A stretch of 64,000 nucleotides of DNA, taken from assembly GCF_003201975.1 (NCBI RefSeq), contig NZ_QJJQ01000013.1, positions 1-64,000 of the forward strand, given 5' to 3'. The notes below the pieces were generated by a model, which did not search any database, was not told the origin of the DNA, and saw only the letters and a program-made list of their open reading frames with translations. The translations under genes were made by a program, and so were the position numbers. The DNA is from Pseudogracilibacillus auburnensis (lineage in GTDB: Bacteria; Bacillota; Bacilli; Bacillales; Amphibacillaceae). Shown here in pieces: positions 36,509 through 45,959 of the stretch (positions within the stretch are counted from its first letter, which is position 1; every line of letters starts with the position of its first letter).

Positions 36509-36750
36509 TCAAATTTTTAATGATTTCTGTATGATATTCCCTTTTATTTTTGCTAGCGTATTCGATTTTTTGATAATGACCTCATTTAATGTCAATGGAG
36601 CAGTTGTTAGTAATTCGTATCCGTCCTTTGTCACAATAATCGTGTCAGAATGTCTGTACCCACCAACACCCTCCATATAAATGCCAGGTTCGACCGTAAT
36701 CACCATGTTTTCTTTTAACGTTTCATAACTGCCTTTAGCAATAAAAGGTT
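36509..36750 (-). pseudogene. M24-family (Xaa-Pro peptidase/creatinase-like) C-terminal remnant
   Basis: The minus-strand frame reads [16 protein letters not shown], then [16 protein letters not shown] and [18 protein letters not shown], the C-terminal metal-binding end of M24 peptidases. Everything upstream (about 300 residues) is missing and a stop lies just before the preserved part. A dead fragment. Confidence 0.8.
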
Positions 36751-37381
36751 TAGAACATCATTTAATCGTCTTATGTAAAATTATACAAAGCTATACAAAG
36801 AAAAAGGCAAAAAACATATGACATCATAACATTTCTCTCACTTAAAGTACCCTCCAACAATAGAAAAAAATAAAACAAATAAGTAGCTTATCATAACTTT
36901 TAACATATATGTAATTGAGTTCGTTCTGATTTCGAATGTTTACCGAGAAGTTTATCCAGATAAATAATGTTGTATAATTTTTTCACTCAACTTGCTCAAA
37001 GTAAATCTAAAATAGATGACTGATATCACGAATTAAAATTACTATAATGTATTAGTAGCCTTTGAGGTTTGTAAATTTAATAGATACGCAAATTTTATTA
37101 ATTAGTGAGCAAAACGTTAGTCCCACTCCTAATAAATTGGGGCTTTTACTTTTTCAATAATATCTTCACGTACTTAATTTTAGTTTCATCTACCACTAAA
37201 ATCATAGCCCTTAGTATAAGTAAAGAAAGAATTAAAAAGAAAGAACCGAGTAACAGAATAATATTTCCAGTTTTTAATGTATATTAATGTTATACAAATG
37301 TTCGAAATATTCAATAGGAAATAAGGCTTATCTTAGTGAAGAAATTTTGAGGTGAATAAAACTAAATGAAACGACTCTTTC
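36751..37381. other. Long AT-rich intergenic region
   Basis: No convincing gene. A 60-codon plus-strand frame (37105-37287) lacks an RBS. It may hold further decayed sequence from the M24 gene. Confidence 0.4.
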
Positions 37382-37415
37382 AAAAAAACACACCTAGCTT
37401 GAATACCTAGATGTG
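37382..37415 (-). terminator. Terminator of the 329-residue hypothetical gene
   Basis: CACATCTAG pairs with CTAGGTGTG on the minus strand (one mismatch), then T7. Confidence 0.85.
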
Positions 37416-37423
37416 CGATTGTA

Positions 37424-38413
37424 TTAGTAAAATAGATTTAACATGTTTTCATTCCACTTAATCAGTGCAGTTAAAAAGTCAGATTGATCCGTTTCAGCAT
37501 TGTTGGAAACATATCCATCTACCCATTCCAAATTTTTCACCATTTCTTTTCCACTATTTATTTGGTTGATCGCGTCTCGTTCATTTTTTACAAATTCACT
37601 TAGGATTCCATTCTGATACTTCTTTTTATGTTGTTGAATTTGCATTAGCAATTGTCTTGTTTCTTCTGGTGTACCTTTCCCATTAATCATTCGTTCCACG
37701 TAATCGTTATCAACATACCGTTTGGCAATAGTATATAAGCTAACTTCATCATGCTTAGAATTCGGACTGCTATAGGCTTTAAAAGGTTTCATATCACTAT
37801 GATCAATGACAATATATCCTTTTTCTCTTAATAGATCGTTTTCCGCATACTCCAATAGCTCATCCATGAATGCTTTAGCTTCTTCTTCACTCTCAAAGTA
37901 ATTATCAGCAATAAACTCTGCCTGCCTTAACGCCATTTCTCTATAAGCCGACCGTTCCTCTACGCTTTTTTCAGGCATTGAAATGGAACCACGTATCGCA
38001 CTTGCCAACTCACTTGCATACAAAGAGGCGTTTTTTACTTTCCCCTCTAATGCTTTGGTGATCGTATGTTGCAATGTACCTTCTGGAAAAACGTAGTGTA
38101 CACCTTCCACCACAAACTTGCTTTCTAACTGATTAAATGACTGTTCATTTTCCATTTGTTCTAAACGCCTTTTTTCAATGGCTTCAGCACTCATAAATTC
38201 TTGATAAAATGATTGGAAGGAGGCTAGTAATTCATCATTCTCATCCGCCAAAGCTGCTATTTTATATTGTCTCTTAGCATTCTCACTTATCGAAACATGA
38301 GCATTGGCTGGATGAACATTATTGAACTTATTTTTTGATGGTTTATCATCATTTCTTGTATAACTATAGATACTCCGCTGAGTATACAATTGATCATTTG
38401 AGATTTTGGGCAT
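37424..38413 (-). CDS. Hypothetical protein (329 aa)
   Basis: A soluble, charged, largely helical protein with no signal peptide. The N-terminal region ends in AHVSISENAKRQYK, a VxISxxAK pattern also seen near the start of several flagellar and secreted-substrate proteins. The rest has long helices with many Glu and Lys. It starts at ATG with AAGGATG upstream and has its own terminator. Family not recognised and no function proposed. Confidence 0.75.
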   Translation of the reverse strand: MPKISNDQLYTQRSIYSYTRNDDKPSKNKFNNVHPANAHVSISENAKRQYKIAALADENDELLASFQSFYQEFMSAEAIEKRRLEQMENEQSFNQLESKFVVEGVHYVFPEGTLQHTITKALEGKVKNASLYASELASAIRGSISMPEKSVEERSAYREMALRQAEFIADNYFESEEEAKAFMDELLEYAENDLLREKGYIVIDHSDMKPFKAYSSPNSKHDEVSLYTIAKRYVDNDYVERMINGKGTPEETRQLLMQIQQHKKKYQNGILSEFVKNERDAINQINSGKEMVKNLEWVDGYVSNNAETDQSDFLTALIKWNENMLNLFY

Positions 38414-38522
38414 GTATGGTCACATCCTTGTTAAAAATCAGCTAAATTTCTTTCTATAAAAAGCTCTTATATTTAATATCGGGTGTGATCAACATTTTTA
38501 AAGTGTATCTATACCAATCTTC

Positions 38523-39149
38523 TTACAATGCTGTCTTTACGCCAAACCCCATCAGTAAAAAACCTGTTGCTTTTTGAAAATGAGATTGTTGTAACCACTT
38601 TTTTACATAATCTACTAAATAAACAACGAATAAAAACCAGCTAACAGCAATCCCTGTTAGAAGGAATCCAAGCGTCAATAATTGCTCATTTACATTGTCA
38701 TTCAACTGAATAAACTGTGGCATAAATGTAATGTAGACAATCACCGTTTTTGGATTAAATGTGTTACTGATCATGCCTTGCAAACAGGCATGTTTATATA
38801 TTTTCGCTGAATGCTCTGAAAAAATTTGCTCATTTCGAACGTGAAGCTGTTCAACGGAAAATGTCTTTTTCGTAAAAAGAGTTTGAAGACCTAAATATAC
38901 TAGGTAAGCTGCACCTACATATTTAATGATGGAAAATAAGATGACTGATTTAGCTATGACAACAGATAGCCCGAGGACGGCAACAACCGTCCAAAACGTT
39001 AAACCTGTCGCCATTCCTAAGATGGTAAAGCGCCCAGCTTTTACACCGTGCGCTAATGTATTTTTCATAATAAGTACTGTATCTGCACCAGGTAGCATCG
39101 ACATCATTAATGCCATTACGCTAAAAGCTAGTAAATTTTCCATTGACAT
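38523..39149 (-). CDS. LysE-family translocator
   Basis: 208 residues with six membrane helices; SMLPGADTVLIMKNTLAHG and ISNTFNPKTVIVYITFMPQF are the LysE/RhtB signatures. It overlaps the AraC-type regulator gene upstream by 29 bp, so regulator and exporter form an operon. The likely role is efflux of an amino acid or similar metabolite sensed by the regulator. Confidence 0.87.
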   Translation of the reverse strand: MSMENLLAFSVMALMMSMLPGADTVLIMKNTLAHGVKAGRFTILGMATGLTFWTVVAVLGLSVVIAKSVILFSIIKYVGAAYLVYLGLQTLFTKKTFSVEQLHVRNEQIFSEHSAKIYKHACLQGMISNTFNPKTVIVYITFMPQFIQLNDNVNEQLLTLGFLLTGIAVSWFLFVVYLVDYVKKWLQQSHFQKATGFLLMGFGVKTAL

Positions 39150-39918
39150 CGCTCATTTCTTCATTTTGATCCTTTGTTCCATTAACTATTCTCATATACT
39201 GTTTCGGCGTTAAACCTATAAGACTCTTAAAAAATTTTGTAAAGTGACTTTGATCGGTAAAACCAGTTGCCAATGCAACATCAATTGGCTTGTCACCTTG
39301 CTCTAAAAATTCTTTCGCTTGATGAATACGGATCGTCATTAAATAACTGTTTGGCGAAATACCCATTCCTTTCGTAAACGTCCTTAAAAAATGATATTTG
39401 CTCCAGCCACTTATGTCACTGACGATGTCCAACGATAACTTTTTTGAATAATTTTCCCTTAAAAAGATACAGCTCGCTTCTATTTGATCTGATGTTGAGG
39501 GAGGGAGAGGTGGAATAGACAGGTCTGAATAGGTAAGAATCAGCTCCTCCAAAAAGTAATAAAATAATTCTTCCTTCTCTAAAGGGTCTTCTCGGTTGGA
39601 TATTTTCTCGTGCAATACCTTTAACGATGCGACAAGCTCACTCTGAAAAAAGACATTTTGTGTAAACGTCGGAAGATCTGCACGCCCATTTATCTCCAAA
39701 ATGACTTTTTCCATTATTTCATTTTTTATATTTAAGCATCGGTAATCAAGGGTTTTTCCATCAATTTGTGCACAACTATGTATTTCGAATGGATTGAATA
39801 GTAACAAATCACCAGGATTAATAATAGTTTCTTCCCCTTGACAAATTAATAGCCGTTGTCCTTCTTCAATAAAACCAATAACATAGTAATCATGAAAATG
39901 GGCAGGAAATTTTTGCAT
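39121..39918 (-). CDS. AraC-family regulator with cupin sensor domain
   Basis: 265 residues: an N-terminal cupin (about 1-90, FHDYYVIGFIEEGQR and INPGDLLLFNPFEIHSC) and a C-terminal double helix-turn-helix (about 165-255, LDIVSDISGWSKYHFLRTF and ALATGFTDQSHFTKFFK). This layout is typical of AraC regulators that control adjacent LysE exporters. The RBS AGGGG is close to the ATG. First gene of the pair. Confidence 0.88.
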   Translation of the reverse strand: MQKFPAHFHDYYVIGFIEEGQRLLICQGEETIINPGDLLLFNPFEIHSCAQIDGKTLDYRCLNIKNEIMEKVILEINGRADLPTFTQNVFFQSELVASLKVLHEKISNREDPLEKEELFYYFLEELILTYSDLSIPPLPPSTSDQIEASCIFLRENYSKKLSLDIVSDISGWSKYHFLRTFTKGMGISPNSYLMTIRIHQAKEFLEQGDKPIDVALATGFTDQSHFTKFFKSLIGLTPKQYMRIVNGTKDQNEEMSDVNGKFTSF

Positions 39919-40155
39919 TAACCCCTAATCCGCATCCATATACACGTTACGCACTTCATTTTATCACATTCAATCCCTTTCCAACTTTAGAATACAATGA
40001 ACCTTTCATTTGTTCTTGTATAATATTGCTATTATTTTTGTAAACATGATTAAAAAAGACCGTACAGTGATGAAACACCGTACAGTCCATAATATACTAG
40101 TTCCTGAAAATGAGCACACACTGAATTTTTGCGTATTGTCACTCGTTTGTTTGTA
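39919..40155. other. Intergenic region before the tandem array
   Basis: Contains the direct repeat ACCGTACAGT at about 40060-40090 (two copies, 18 bp apart). Not a hairpin. Function unknown. Confidence 0.4.
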
Positions 40156-40612
40156 ATTCACGCTGTATTTGGGCGCATTGCCGCTGAATTATTCCCGATT
40201 CGCGCTGTATTCGGGTGCATTGCCGCTGAATTGTTCTCGATTCGCGCTGTATTCGGATGCGCCTCCGCTGAATTGTTCTCGATTCACGCTGTATTTGAGC
40301 GCATTACCGCTGAATTGTTCCCGATCCGCGCTGTATTCGGGTGCGCTTCCGCTGAATTGTTCTCGATCCACGCTGAATTTGGGTGCATTGCCGCTGAATT
40401 ATTCCCGATCCGCGCTGTATTCGGGTGCATTGCCGCTGAATTGTTCTCGATTCACGCTGTATTCGGGTGCGCTTCCGCTGAATTGTTCTCGATTCACGCT
40501 GTATTCGGGTGCGCTTCCGCTGAATTGTTCTCGATCCACGCTGTATTTGGGCGCATTACCGCTGAATTATTCCCGATCCGCGCTGTATTCGTGCACACCG
40601 CCGCTGAATTTT
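40156..40612. repeat. Tandem array: ten 42-bp units plus a partial eleventh
   Basis: Units begin at 40156 and every 42 bp to 40576 (ATTCACGCTGTATTTGGGCG-type start, CCGCTGAATT in the second half). Each unit has two related halves around GCTGAAT/GCTGTAT, so a 21-bp half-period is visible. Units differ at a few positions and two sequence types roughly alternate. 42 is a multiple of three, so frames stay open on both strands by accident of the period. It lies just downstream of the ABC permease stop codon at 40649. Confidence 0.95.
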
Positions 40613-40648
40613 GTCAGCGAAGCACTCTTGGCATCCTCTATCAGGTTA

Positions 40649-43258
40649 TTAAATACTCTCCTGTTTTAATGAATCAATTATATTTTCTTTTTTCACTTTA
40701 CTACTTGCATAAAGCATTGCAGAACCGACAATGAGGAAGATTGCGAACGTTACGAATAATAAACTGCCCCAAGGTAGTGTAAATGTCGAATGAAAACTTG
40801 ATCCTAATGTTCGATGCATTAAATACATCAGTCCAATACTAATTGGTAATCCGTATAGTAAAGCTTTCATTCCATAAAAAACACTTTCATAATTAATCAT
40901 TCTATTAAAGCCTTTTGGCGTCATTCCCATTGACTTCAGCATAGCAAATTCACGCTTTCGTAAGGCAATACTTGTTGAAATCGTATTAAAAATATTTGCA
41001 ACAGATATCAATGTAATTAACGTAATAAATCCGTAAGTAAAAACAGAAAGCAATAAAATTAGTTGTTCGTCTTGCTGTTTTACTTCATGAAAATTTGTTG
41101 CGGCAATCGCTACTTCGCGAATGTCATCGATTTCTTTCCCTGTTTTTATAGGGTCGCTACTTTTTAAATAAAGGTTGCTTTCATAAAAGTCAAAAAATTG
41201 ATCGTTATCACCACTGGCAATATTACTTGTTACTTCTTTTAACGTCTGTTCAGATACGATTACTTTTAATCCATTATCTAGTACTACACCAACAGGAAGT
41301 GCTTCCGTATCAGTCATAATATTAATAGAATCAATATAAAATTCTTCCTCATCATTATCACCAAAAAGCTTTATTGATTCTCCTGCTGGTTTCTTCAAAG
41401 GCTGCAGTTCATAATATTTATTATCTATACCAAATGAAGTTTTATTAATAGCGATCCCATTTAATATATCTTGCGATTGTAACTCTTGAAAATCAACACC
41501 AACTTCATCTGCAAATTCTTTTAACTTTTCATCATTTAGTGTGATAATTTCAACATACAATTGATGTTCATCTTGCTCATTTGTGTATGTTATTTCTTGC
41601 ATTTCGCTAGGTATTTCCGATTTTCCTAACCACGTATACACGTTAAATATGTTACTTTTACTATAATCCGTAACAGTATCGAGTGCTATCGTTTTTTCAA
41701 CTAAACGATTCCATTGCTCATCTGTTTGTCCGCCCTGATGAATAACAATATCAAAATTTAAGTGATCGGTAGTCATATTATTCACCTGTTTTAAACTATC
41801 TGTAAAATAAGTAACGGATAAAAATAAAATAATACTGATCACAAGTGAAAGGATGGTTGCAACATACCGTCGTTTATTCCGTTTTAAATTTTTCAAACCT
41901 ATTTCCGCTTCCATCCCAAATAATTTTCGTACCAACCGGTTCGTCTTCACTTTTTTTCCCGTTAATTTAATATCCTCTGCCTGCCGGATAGCGTCAATGG
42001 CAGTAATTTTTGATGCACGCCTTGCTGGAATATATGTGGACATAAATATTGTTAAAATAGATACAAGACAAGCAACGATAACAGATAATGGCGTTACTAT
42101 CAAAGGTAATGACCCAGTTATTCCAAGCATTGCTTTTTCTAATATTTCATTGATAAACATCAGTGTAATACCAATCCCAGTAATTCCTGAGACCACTCCA
42201 ATAGGAATACTAATAATCCCAATAATAAAACCTTCAAAGTATACCGAATTTCGTTTTTGTTTTTTTGTCGCTCCGACACTTGAAAGCATTCCGAGATGTC
42301 TAGAACGTTCAGATACCGAAATGGCAAATGCATTATAAATAAGTGAGACAGATCCTATGATAATAATTGCCATTATTATTGCACTAAAGGTAAACAATGT
42401 TTTACGCAAATCATCTGAAAAAACACCATAGTAACGTAATAATGTCTGATTAAAGTCTTCGGATGAAAAAGCTGTCAACTTTAATTTATTTGCAAGTTCT
42501 GCTGCGTAGTTTTTCTGCGCTTTATTCACTTTTTTCCAGGATACTGAAGCGTTGACTGTATGGCCAGCTTCTAATACACTTTCATCTAAATATGTTAACA
42601 CTGTAAATCCAGGTGACCACACCGGCTCCCAATTAGGACGTTCCATTATTCCAACAATCGTAAATGCTTGATTGGAATGTACTTCTAACTCCTCGACAAG
42701 TTCATTTGTATCATATGAATAAGCTAAAGAAACACTTTGATCTAATGGCTCTGTGCCATAATCATCGTCTAGTGGAATGCGATCGCCGATTCCCAATTTT
42801 AACTTGTCATCTATCTTCAGCTGCACATTTGCATCCTTCATGATTGTTTCCGAAATAACTATTTCATCTTCCGACTTCGGAAACCGTCCATCGATTAATT
42901 CAATAGGAAAGTTGGAAAAACCTTTTTCATTATAAGCTTTTATAAATACATACGGTTTTTGCTCATTTTCACTTCCTTCTAGCATCGAAAAACCTAAATC
43001 TTGTGATAATAAAACATCTTTTGTCGTTTTATCTTGTTCAATTGCTTCGATTTGATCTTTATTTACATCACGATATAATACATGCCATTCCCCTTGTTCA
43101 GCAATTGTTTGCCGCTTCATTCCTTCAATAAAAGAGGCCGCTAATGTTGAAACGGCGGTTAACATAGCTACTGAAATAATGACCCCAATGATCGTAACAA
43201 ATGTCCTCCGCTTATTCTCCTTCATATGGCGTAATGTAAGTTTTCTTACGATATTCAT
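40649..43258 (-). CDS. FtsX/MacB-type ABC transporter membrane subunit
   Basis: 869 residues with two FtsX domains. There is an N-terminal helix (about 18-40), a large outside domain (to about 280), three helices (about 290-425), another helix near 470, a second outside domain and a final three-helix block (about 735-860). This mechanotransmission type often exports or senses antimicrobial peptides or lipids. It overlaps the ATPase gene by four bases. Upstream of the ATPase lie the GTCAY operator and a two-component system, so it probably answers to envelope attack. Confidence 0.87.
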   Translation of the reverse strand: MNIVRKLTLRHMKENKRRTFVTIIGVIISVAMLTAVSTLAASFIEGMKRQTIAEQGEWHVLYRDVNKDQIEAIEQDKTTKDVLLSQDLGFSMLEGSENEQKPYVFIKAYNEKGFSNFPIELIDGRFPKSEDEIVISETIMKDANVQLKIDDKLKLGIGDRIPLDDDYGTEPLDQSVSLAYSYDTNELVEELEVHSNQAFTIVGIMERPNWEPVWSPGFTVLTYLDESVLEAGHTVNASVSWKKVNKAQKNYAAELANKLKLTAFSSEDFNQTLLRYYGVFSDDLRKTLFTFSAIIMAIIIIGSVSLIYNAFAISVSERSRHLGMLSSVGATKKQKRNSVYFEGFIIGIISIPIGVVSGITGIGITLMFINEILEKAMLGITGSLPLIVTPLSVIVACLVSILTIFMSTYIPARRASKITAIDAIRQAEDIKLTGKKVKTNRLVRKLFGMEAEIGLKNLKRNKRRYVATILSLVISIILFLSVTYFTDSLKQVNNMTTDHLNFDIVIHQGGQTDEQWNRLVEKTIALDTVTDYSKSNIFNVYTWLGKSEIPSEMQEITYTNEQDEHQLYVEIITLNDEKLKEFADEVGVDFQELQSQDILNGIAINKTSFGIDNKYYELQPLKKPAGESIKLFGDNDEEEFYIDSINIMTDTEALPVGVVLDNGLKVIVSEQTLKEVTSNIASGDNDQFFDFYESNLYLKSSDPIKTGKEIDDIREVAIAATNFHEVKQQDEQLILLLSVFTYGFITLITLISVANIFNTISTSIALRKREFAMLKSMGMTPKGFNRMINYESVFYGMKALLYGLPISIGLMYLMHRTLGSSFHSTFTLPWGSLLFVTFAIFLIVGSAMLYASSKVKKENIIDSLKQESI

Positions 43259-43938
43259 GGACGAATCACCTCGTCCTTTTTGAGTTTTCCGTCCTGAATC
43301 GTAATAATCCGATCCGCCTGTAAGGCAATATTTTCATCATGTGTAATGACGATCAATGTTTGGTTATACGTTTTATTAAACATTTTTAACAGTTCGATTA
43401 TCTCATTGCCGTTTTTACTATCTAGATTTCCAGTCGGTTCATCAGCAAGCATAATGGCAGGGTTATTCATTAATGCTCTGCCAATGGACACTCGTTGTTG
43501 TTGCCCTCCAGATAATTGGTTAGGCAAATGATGTAAGCGTGATTCTAAATTTAACGAAAGAATAATATCATTTAAGTGTTTTTTGTCTACTTTATGTCCA
43601 TCAAGTAATAATGGTAGCGTCATATTCTCTTCTACTGTTAAAACAGGAATTAAATTATAAAACTGATAAATTAATCCGAGTTGCCTTCTTCTAAAAATTG
43701 CTAATTGTGTTTCGTTTAAATTATAAATATCAGTCCCATCGACGAACACTTTTCCGGATGTCGGTTTGTCCACACCTCCAATCAAATGAAGTAAAGTAGA
43801 TTTTCCTGAGCCTGATGCACCGACAATCGCAATAAATTCACCTTTATTCACTGTAAAAGAAACATGATCAAGCGCTTTAACGGCTGTTTCACCTTTTCCA
43901 TATACTTTAGACAGATTTTCTATCTTTAAAATTTCCAT
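43255..43938 (-). CDS. MacB/LolD-type ABC ATPase
   Basis: 227 residues with Walker [17 protein letters not shown], signature [16 protein letters not shown], Walker [15 protein letters not shown] and H-switch VITHDENIA. It is the usual ATPase for FtsX-type permeases and overlaps one by four bases. The chosen ATG (43938) is the second; the first at 43944 lies inside the RBS AGGAGG. Expression probably depends on the operator at 43985-44022. Confidence 0.92.
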   Translation of the reverse strand: MEILKIENLSKVYGKGETAVKALDHVSFTVNKGEFIAIVGASGSGKSTLLHLIGGVDKPTSGKVFVDGTDIYNLNETQLAIFRRRQLGLIYQFYNLIPVLTVEENMTLPLLLDGHKVDKKHLNDIILSLNLESRLHHLPNQLSGGQQQRVSIGRALMNNPAIMLADEPTGNLDSKNGNEIIELLKMFNKTYNQTLIVITHDENIALQADRIITIQDGKLKKDEVIRP

Positions 43939-43984
43939 GTCCATCCTCCTAATATCACTGTTATATACAGTTTATCTGTCTAAA

Positions 43985-44022
43985 ATGACGCTGACGTGAC
44001 TCTAATATGACTATATTGTCAC
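43985..44022 (-). promoter_or_regulatory. Four-part 11-bp-spaced operator upstream of the ABC exporter (copy A)
   Basis: On the minus strand GTGAC, GTCAT, GTCAC and GTCAT follow each other with 6-bp spacers (11-bp period), so all lie on one face of the helix. A TATAAC-type -10 follows at a suitable distance and the ATPase ATG is 47 bp further. OmpR-family regulators bind such direct repeats. The same pattern occurs at 50648-50685. Confidence 0.75.
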
Positions 44023-44029
44023 TTAGATT

Positions 44030-45028
44030 TTATCCACGCTTGTAAAACTTCACTGTAAACGTTGTGCCAGTTTCTCCATCACTTTCCACTTTAATATCAC
44101 CATCTTGTTCTGCAACGATGCTATAGGCAAGTGCAAGTCCTATTCCAACACTATCTTCGTCCGTACTTTTTCCTTTGTAAAAACGTTTAAAAATATAAGG
44201 TAAATCTTCTTTTGGAATTCCTCTTCCATTATCAGAGATAACCATTTCAGTATAAAGTGCATTTTCCGAAAAAGACACATTGATTTTGCCACCTTCAGCT
44301 GTATGCTCCACACTATTTTTCAACAAATTGATCATCGCTTCAACCGTCCAATTAAAATCACCAATATAATGGACATCTTTATTCCCATGAACCGATAATG
44401 TTTGGTCTTTAATTTCAAGCGGAATTAAAAGAGTTTCTACTGCTGTTTCGATTAATTCATGCACTAAAATAATTTCTCTTTTAAAATGAACTGTTCCAGC
44501 ATCAATTTTGGATAGTTTCAGTAAGGATGAAACGAGCCATTTAATTCGCTCAAGCTGCATACGAATCGTATAAGTAAATTCAAGCCGTTTTTCATCTGGA
44601 AGCTCGTCGTTACTTAATAAATCAACCATCATTTTCATGGAAGTGAGCGGGGTTTTTAATTGATGGGAAATATCAGAAATGGCATTGGTTAAATGCTCTT
44701 TATCTTTTTGTAAATAAGCACCTTGTTCTGATAGCATATTCGTCACTTTATAGATCTCGTTTTTTAGTATACTTAGCTCGCCCTCATCATTATCTCGGAC
44801 ATCTAATTGGAAGTTACCTTTACTAATTTTCCGTAAATAGACGGATAGCTTTTCAATTTCTCGGTAACGCCAATACGAAAAAAGAATCGCTGTACTCATA
44901 AATAATACACAGGTAAAGAAAACAAAAATTGAGACTTCTTGTGATATAAAATAGCTTCCGATTGTCGCAATAATCGTAATGACACCCATACTAAGCAATA
45001 ATAGTCTAATTTCTTTATTACGAAACAT
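44030..45028 (-). CDS. Intramembrane-sensing histidine kinase
   Basis: About 332 residues: two membrane helices (about 8-28 and 34-54) with only about five residues between them, then a HAMP-like linker, the H-box ISDISHQLKTPLTS and the ATPase domain (LLKNSVEHT, DNGRGIP, GIGLALAYSIV). A near-absent sensor loop is the hallmark of kinases that take their signal from a partner ABC transporter, here the adjacent FtsX-type exporter. The start is placed at ATG 45028; the frame can begin four codons earlier at TTG. Confidence 0.88.
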   Translation of the reverse strand: MFRNKEIRLLLLSMGVITIIATIGSYFISQEVSIFVFFTCVLFMSTAILFSYWRYREIEKLSVYLRKISKGNFQLDVRDNDEGELSILKNEIYKVTNMLSEQGAYLQKDKEHLTNAISDISHQLKTPLTSMKMMVDLLSNDELPDEKRLEFTYTIRMQLERIKWLVSSLLKLSKIDAGTVHFKREIILVHELIETAVETLLIPLEIKDQTLSVHGNKDVHYIGDFNWTVEAMINLLKNSVEHTAEGGKINVSFSENALYTEMVISDNGRGIPKEDLPYIFKRFYKGKSTDEDSVGIGLALAYSIVAEQDGDIKVESDGETGTTFTVKFYKRG

Positions 45029-45029
45029 G

Positions 45030-45710
45030 CTATTCACCAACCTTATATCCTAAACCGCGGACCGTCTTAATCATCGTAGGTTGTTGTGGGTCATCCTCTA
45101 GCTTTTCACGGATCCTTTTAATATAAACAGTTAACGTATTGTCATTAACAAAGTCACCCGCGATATCCCAGATTTGACCTAACAGTTGATTTCTTGATAA
45201 TACTTGACCGCGATGATTTACTAATGTTAGAAACAATTGATATTCCAGTGCCGTTAGCATTATTTCTTCTCCATTTTTGTATACTTTCCCTTGGAGCGTA
45301 TGAATGTGCACATCCCCAATTTGGATAAGATTTTGTTGCTGCTGTTTATGATACCTGCGTAAAACCGAATTAATCCGAGATACAAGCTCTCGGATTCGAA
45401 ACGGTTTCGTAATATAGTCATCTGCCCCCATATCAAGCCCCATCACGACATTTACTTCATCATCAAGCGCTGTTAAAAAGATGACTGGGATATCACTTTG
45501 CTGCTTAATAAGTTTACATAAATCATAGCCACTTCCATCTGGCAATGATAAATCAAGCAAACATAAATCAATTTCATGAATCCTATCCATGATTAGTTGT
45601 TTCGCTGATGTAGCATCATAACAAAGATATGTTTCATATTGTTCTGCTTGAAGTGAGTATTCTAATCCAGAAGCAATCGATTTATCATCTTCAACGATTA
45701 AGATTTTCAT
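45030..45710 (-). CDS. OmpR/PhoB-family response regulator
   Basis: 226 residues: receiver domain with acidic pocket ED(8-9), phospho-acceptor Asp in LCLLDLSLPDGSG and Lys in DYITKPF, and a C-terminal winged helix (about 130-225, NTLTVYIKRIREKL). It is first gene of the operon with AAAGGGAG upstream. Probable binding sites are the 11-bp-spaced GTCAY repeats at 43985-44022 and 50648-50685. Confidence 0.92.
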   Translation of the reverse strand: MKILIVEDDKSIASGLEYSLQAEQYETYLCYDATSAKQLIMDRIHEIDLCLLDLSLPDGSGYDLCKLIKQQSDIPVIFLTALDDEVNVVMGLDMGADDYITKPFRIRELVSRINSVLRRYHKQQQQNLIQIGDVHIHTLQGKVYKNGEEIMLTALEYQLFLTLVNHRGQVLSRNQLLGQIWDIAGDFVNDNTLTVYIKRIREKLEDDPQQPTMIKTVRGLGYKVGE

Positions 45711-45959
45711 AGAAATAATCTCCCTTTAAAGTAAAGTCACACTGTTTAGCAATATCACAATATATCTAATTGAATCATTTTCATCCTTCAATAAACGCAT
45801 TTAAAACACGAGCAATAAAGGAACTTTATATATTAATGTTCGTATTTTTTCTGAAATGAGCATTTATGAAATGGACTTAATTGGTCATAGATATACGTCC
45901 CTACTTCTTTCCTGCTTCTATTGTAGTACTTGGAACTAGTTCTAGACAATGAATCTTGC

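Noticed and set aside
36509-36706. The 65-codon M24-like frame as a separate small gene
   Set aside because: Similarity continues upstream of its ATG, and the part kept is only the C-terminal piece of a 350-residue family; it is a remnant.
40156-40612. The tandem array as a CRISPR
   Set aside because: Units join directly without unique spacers, and no cas gene is present.
40129-40734. A 201-codon repeat-rich reading frame on the plus strand (and shorter frames in other phases)
   Set aside because: It is an effect of the 42-bp period, which keeps frames open. There is no RBS, several frames are open equally, and the frame runs into the 3' end of the permease gene on the other strand.
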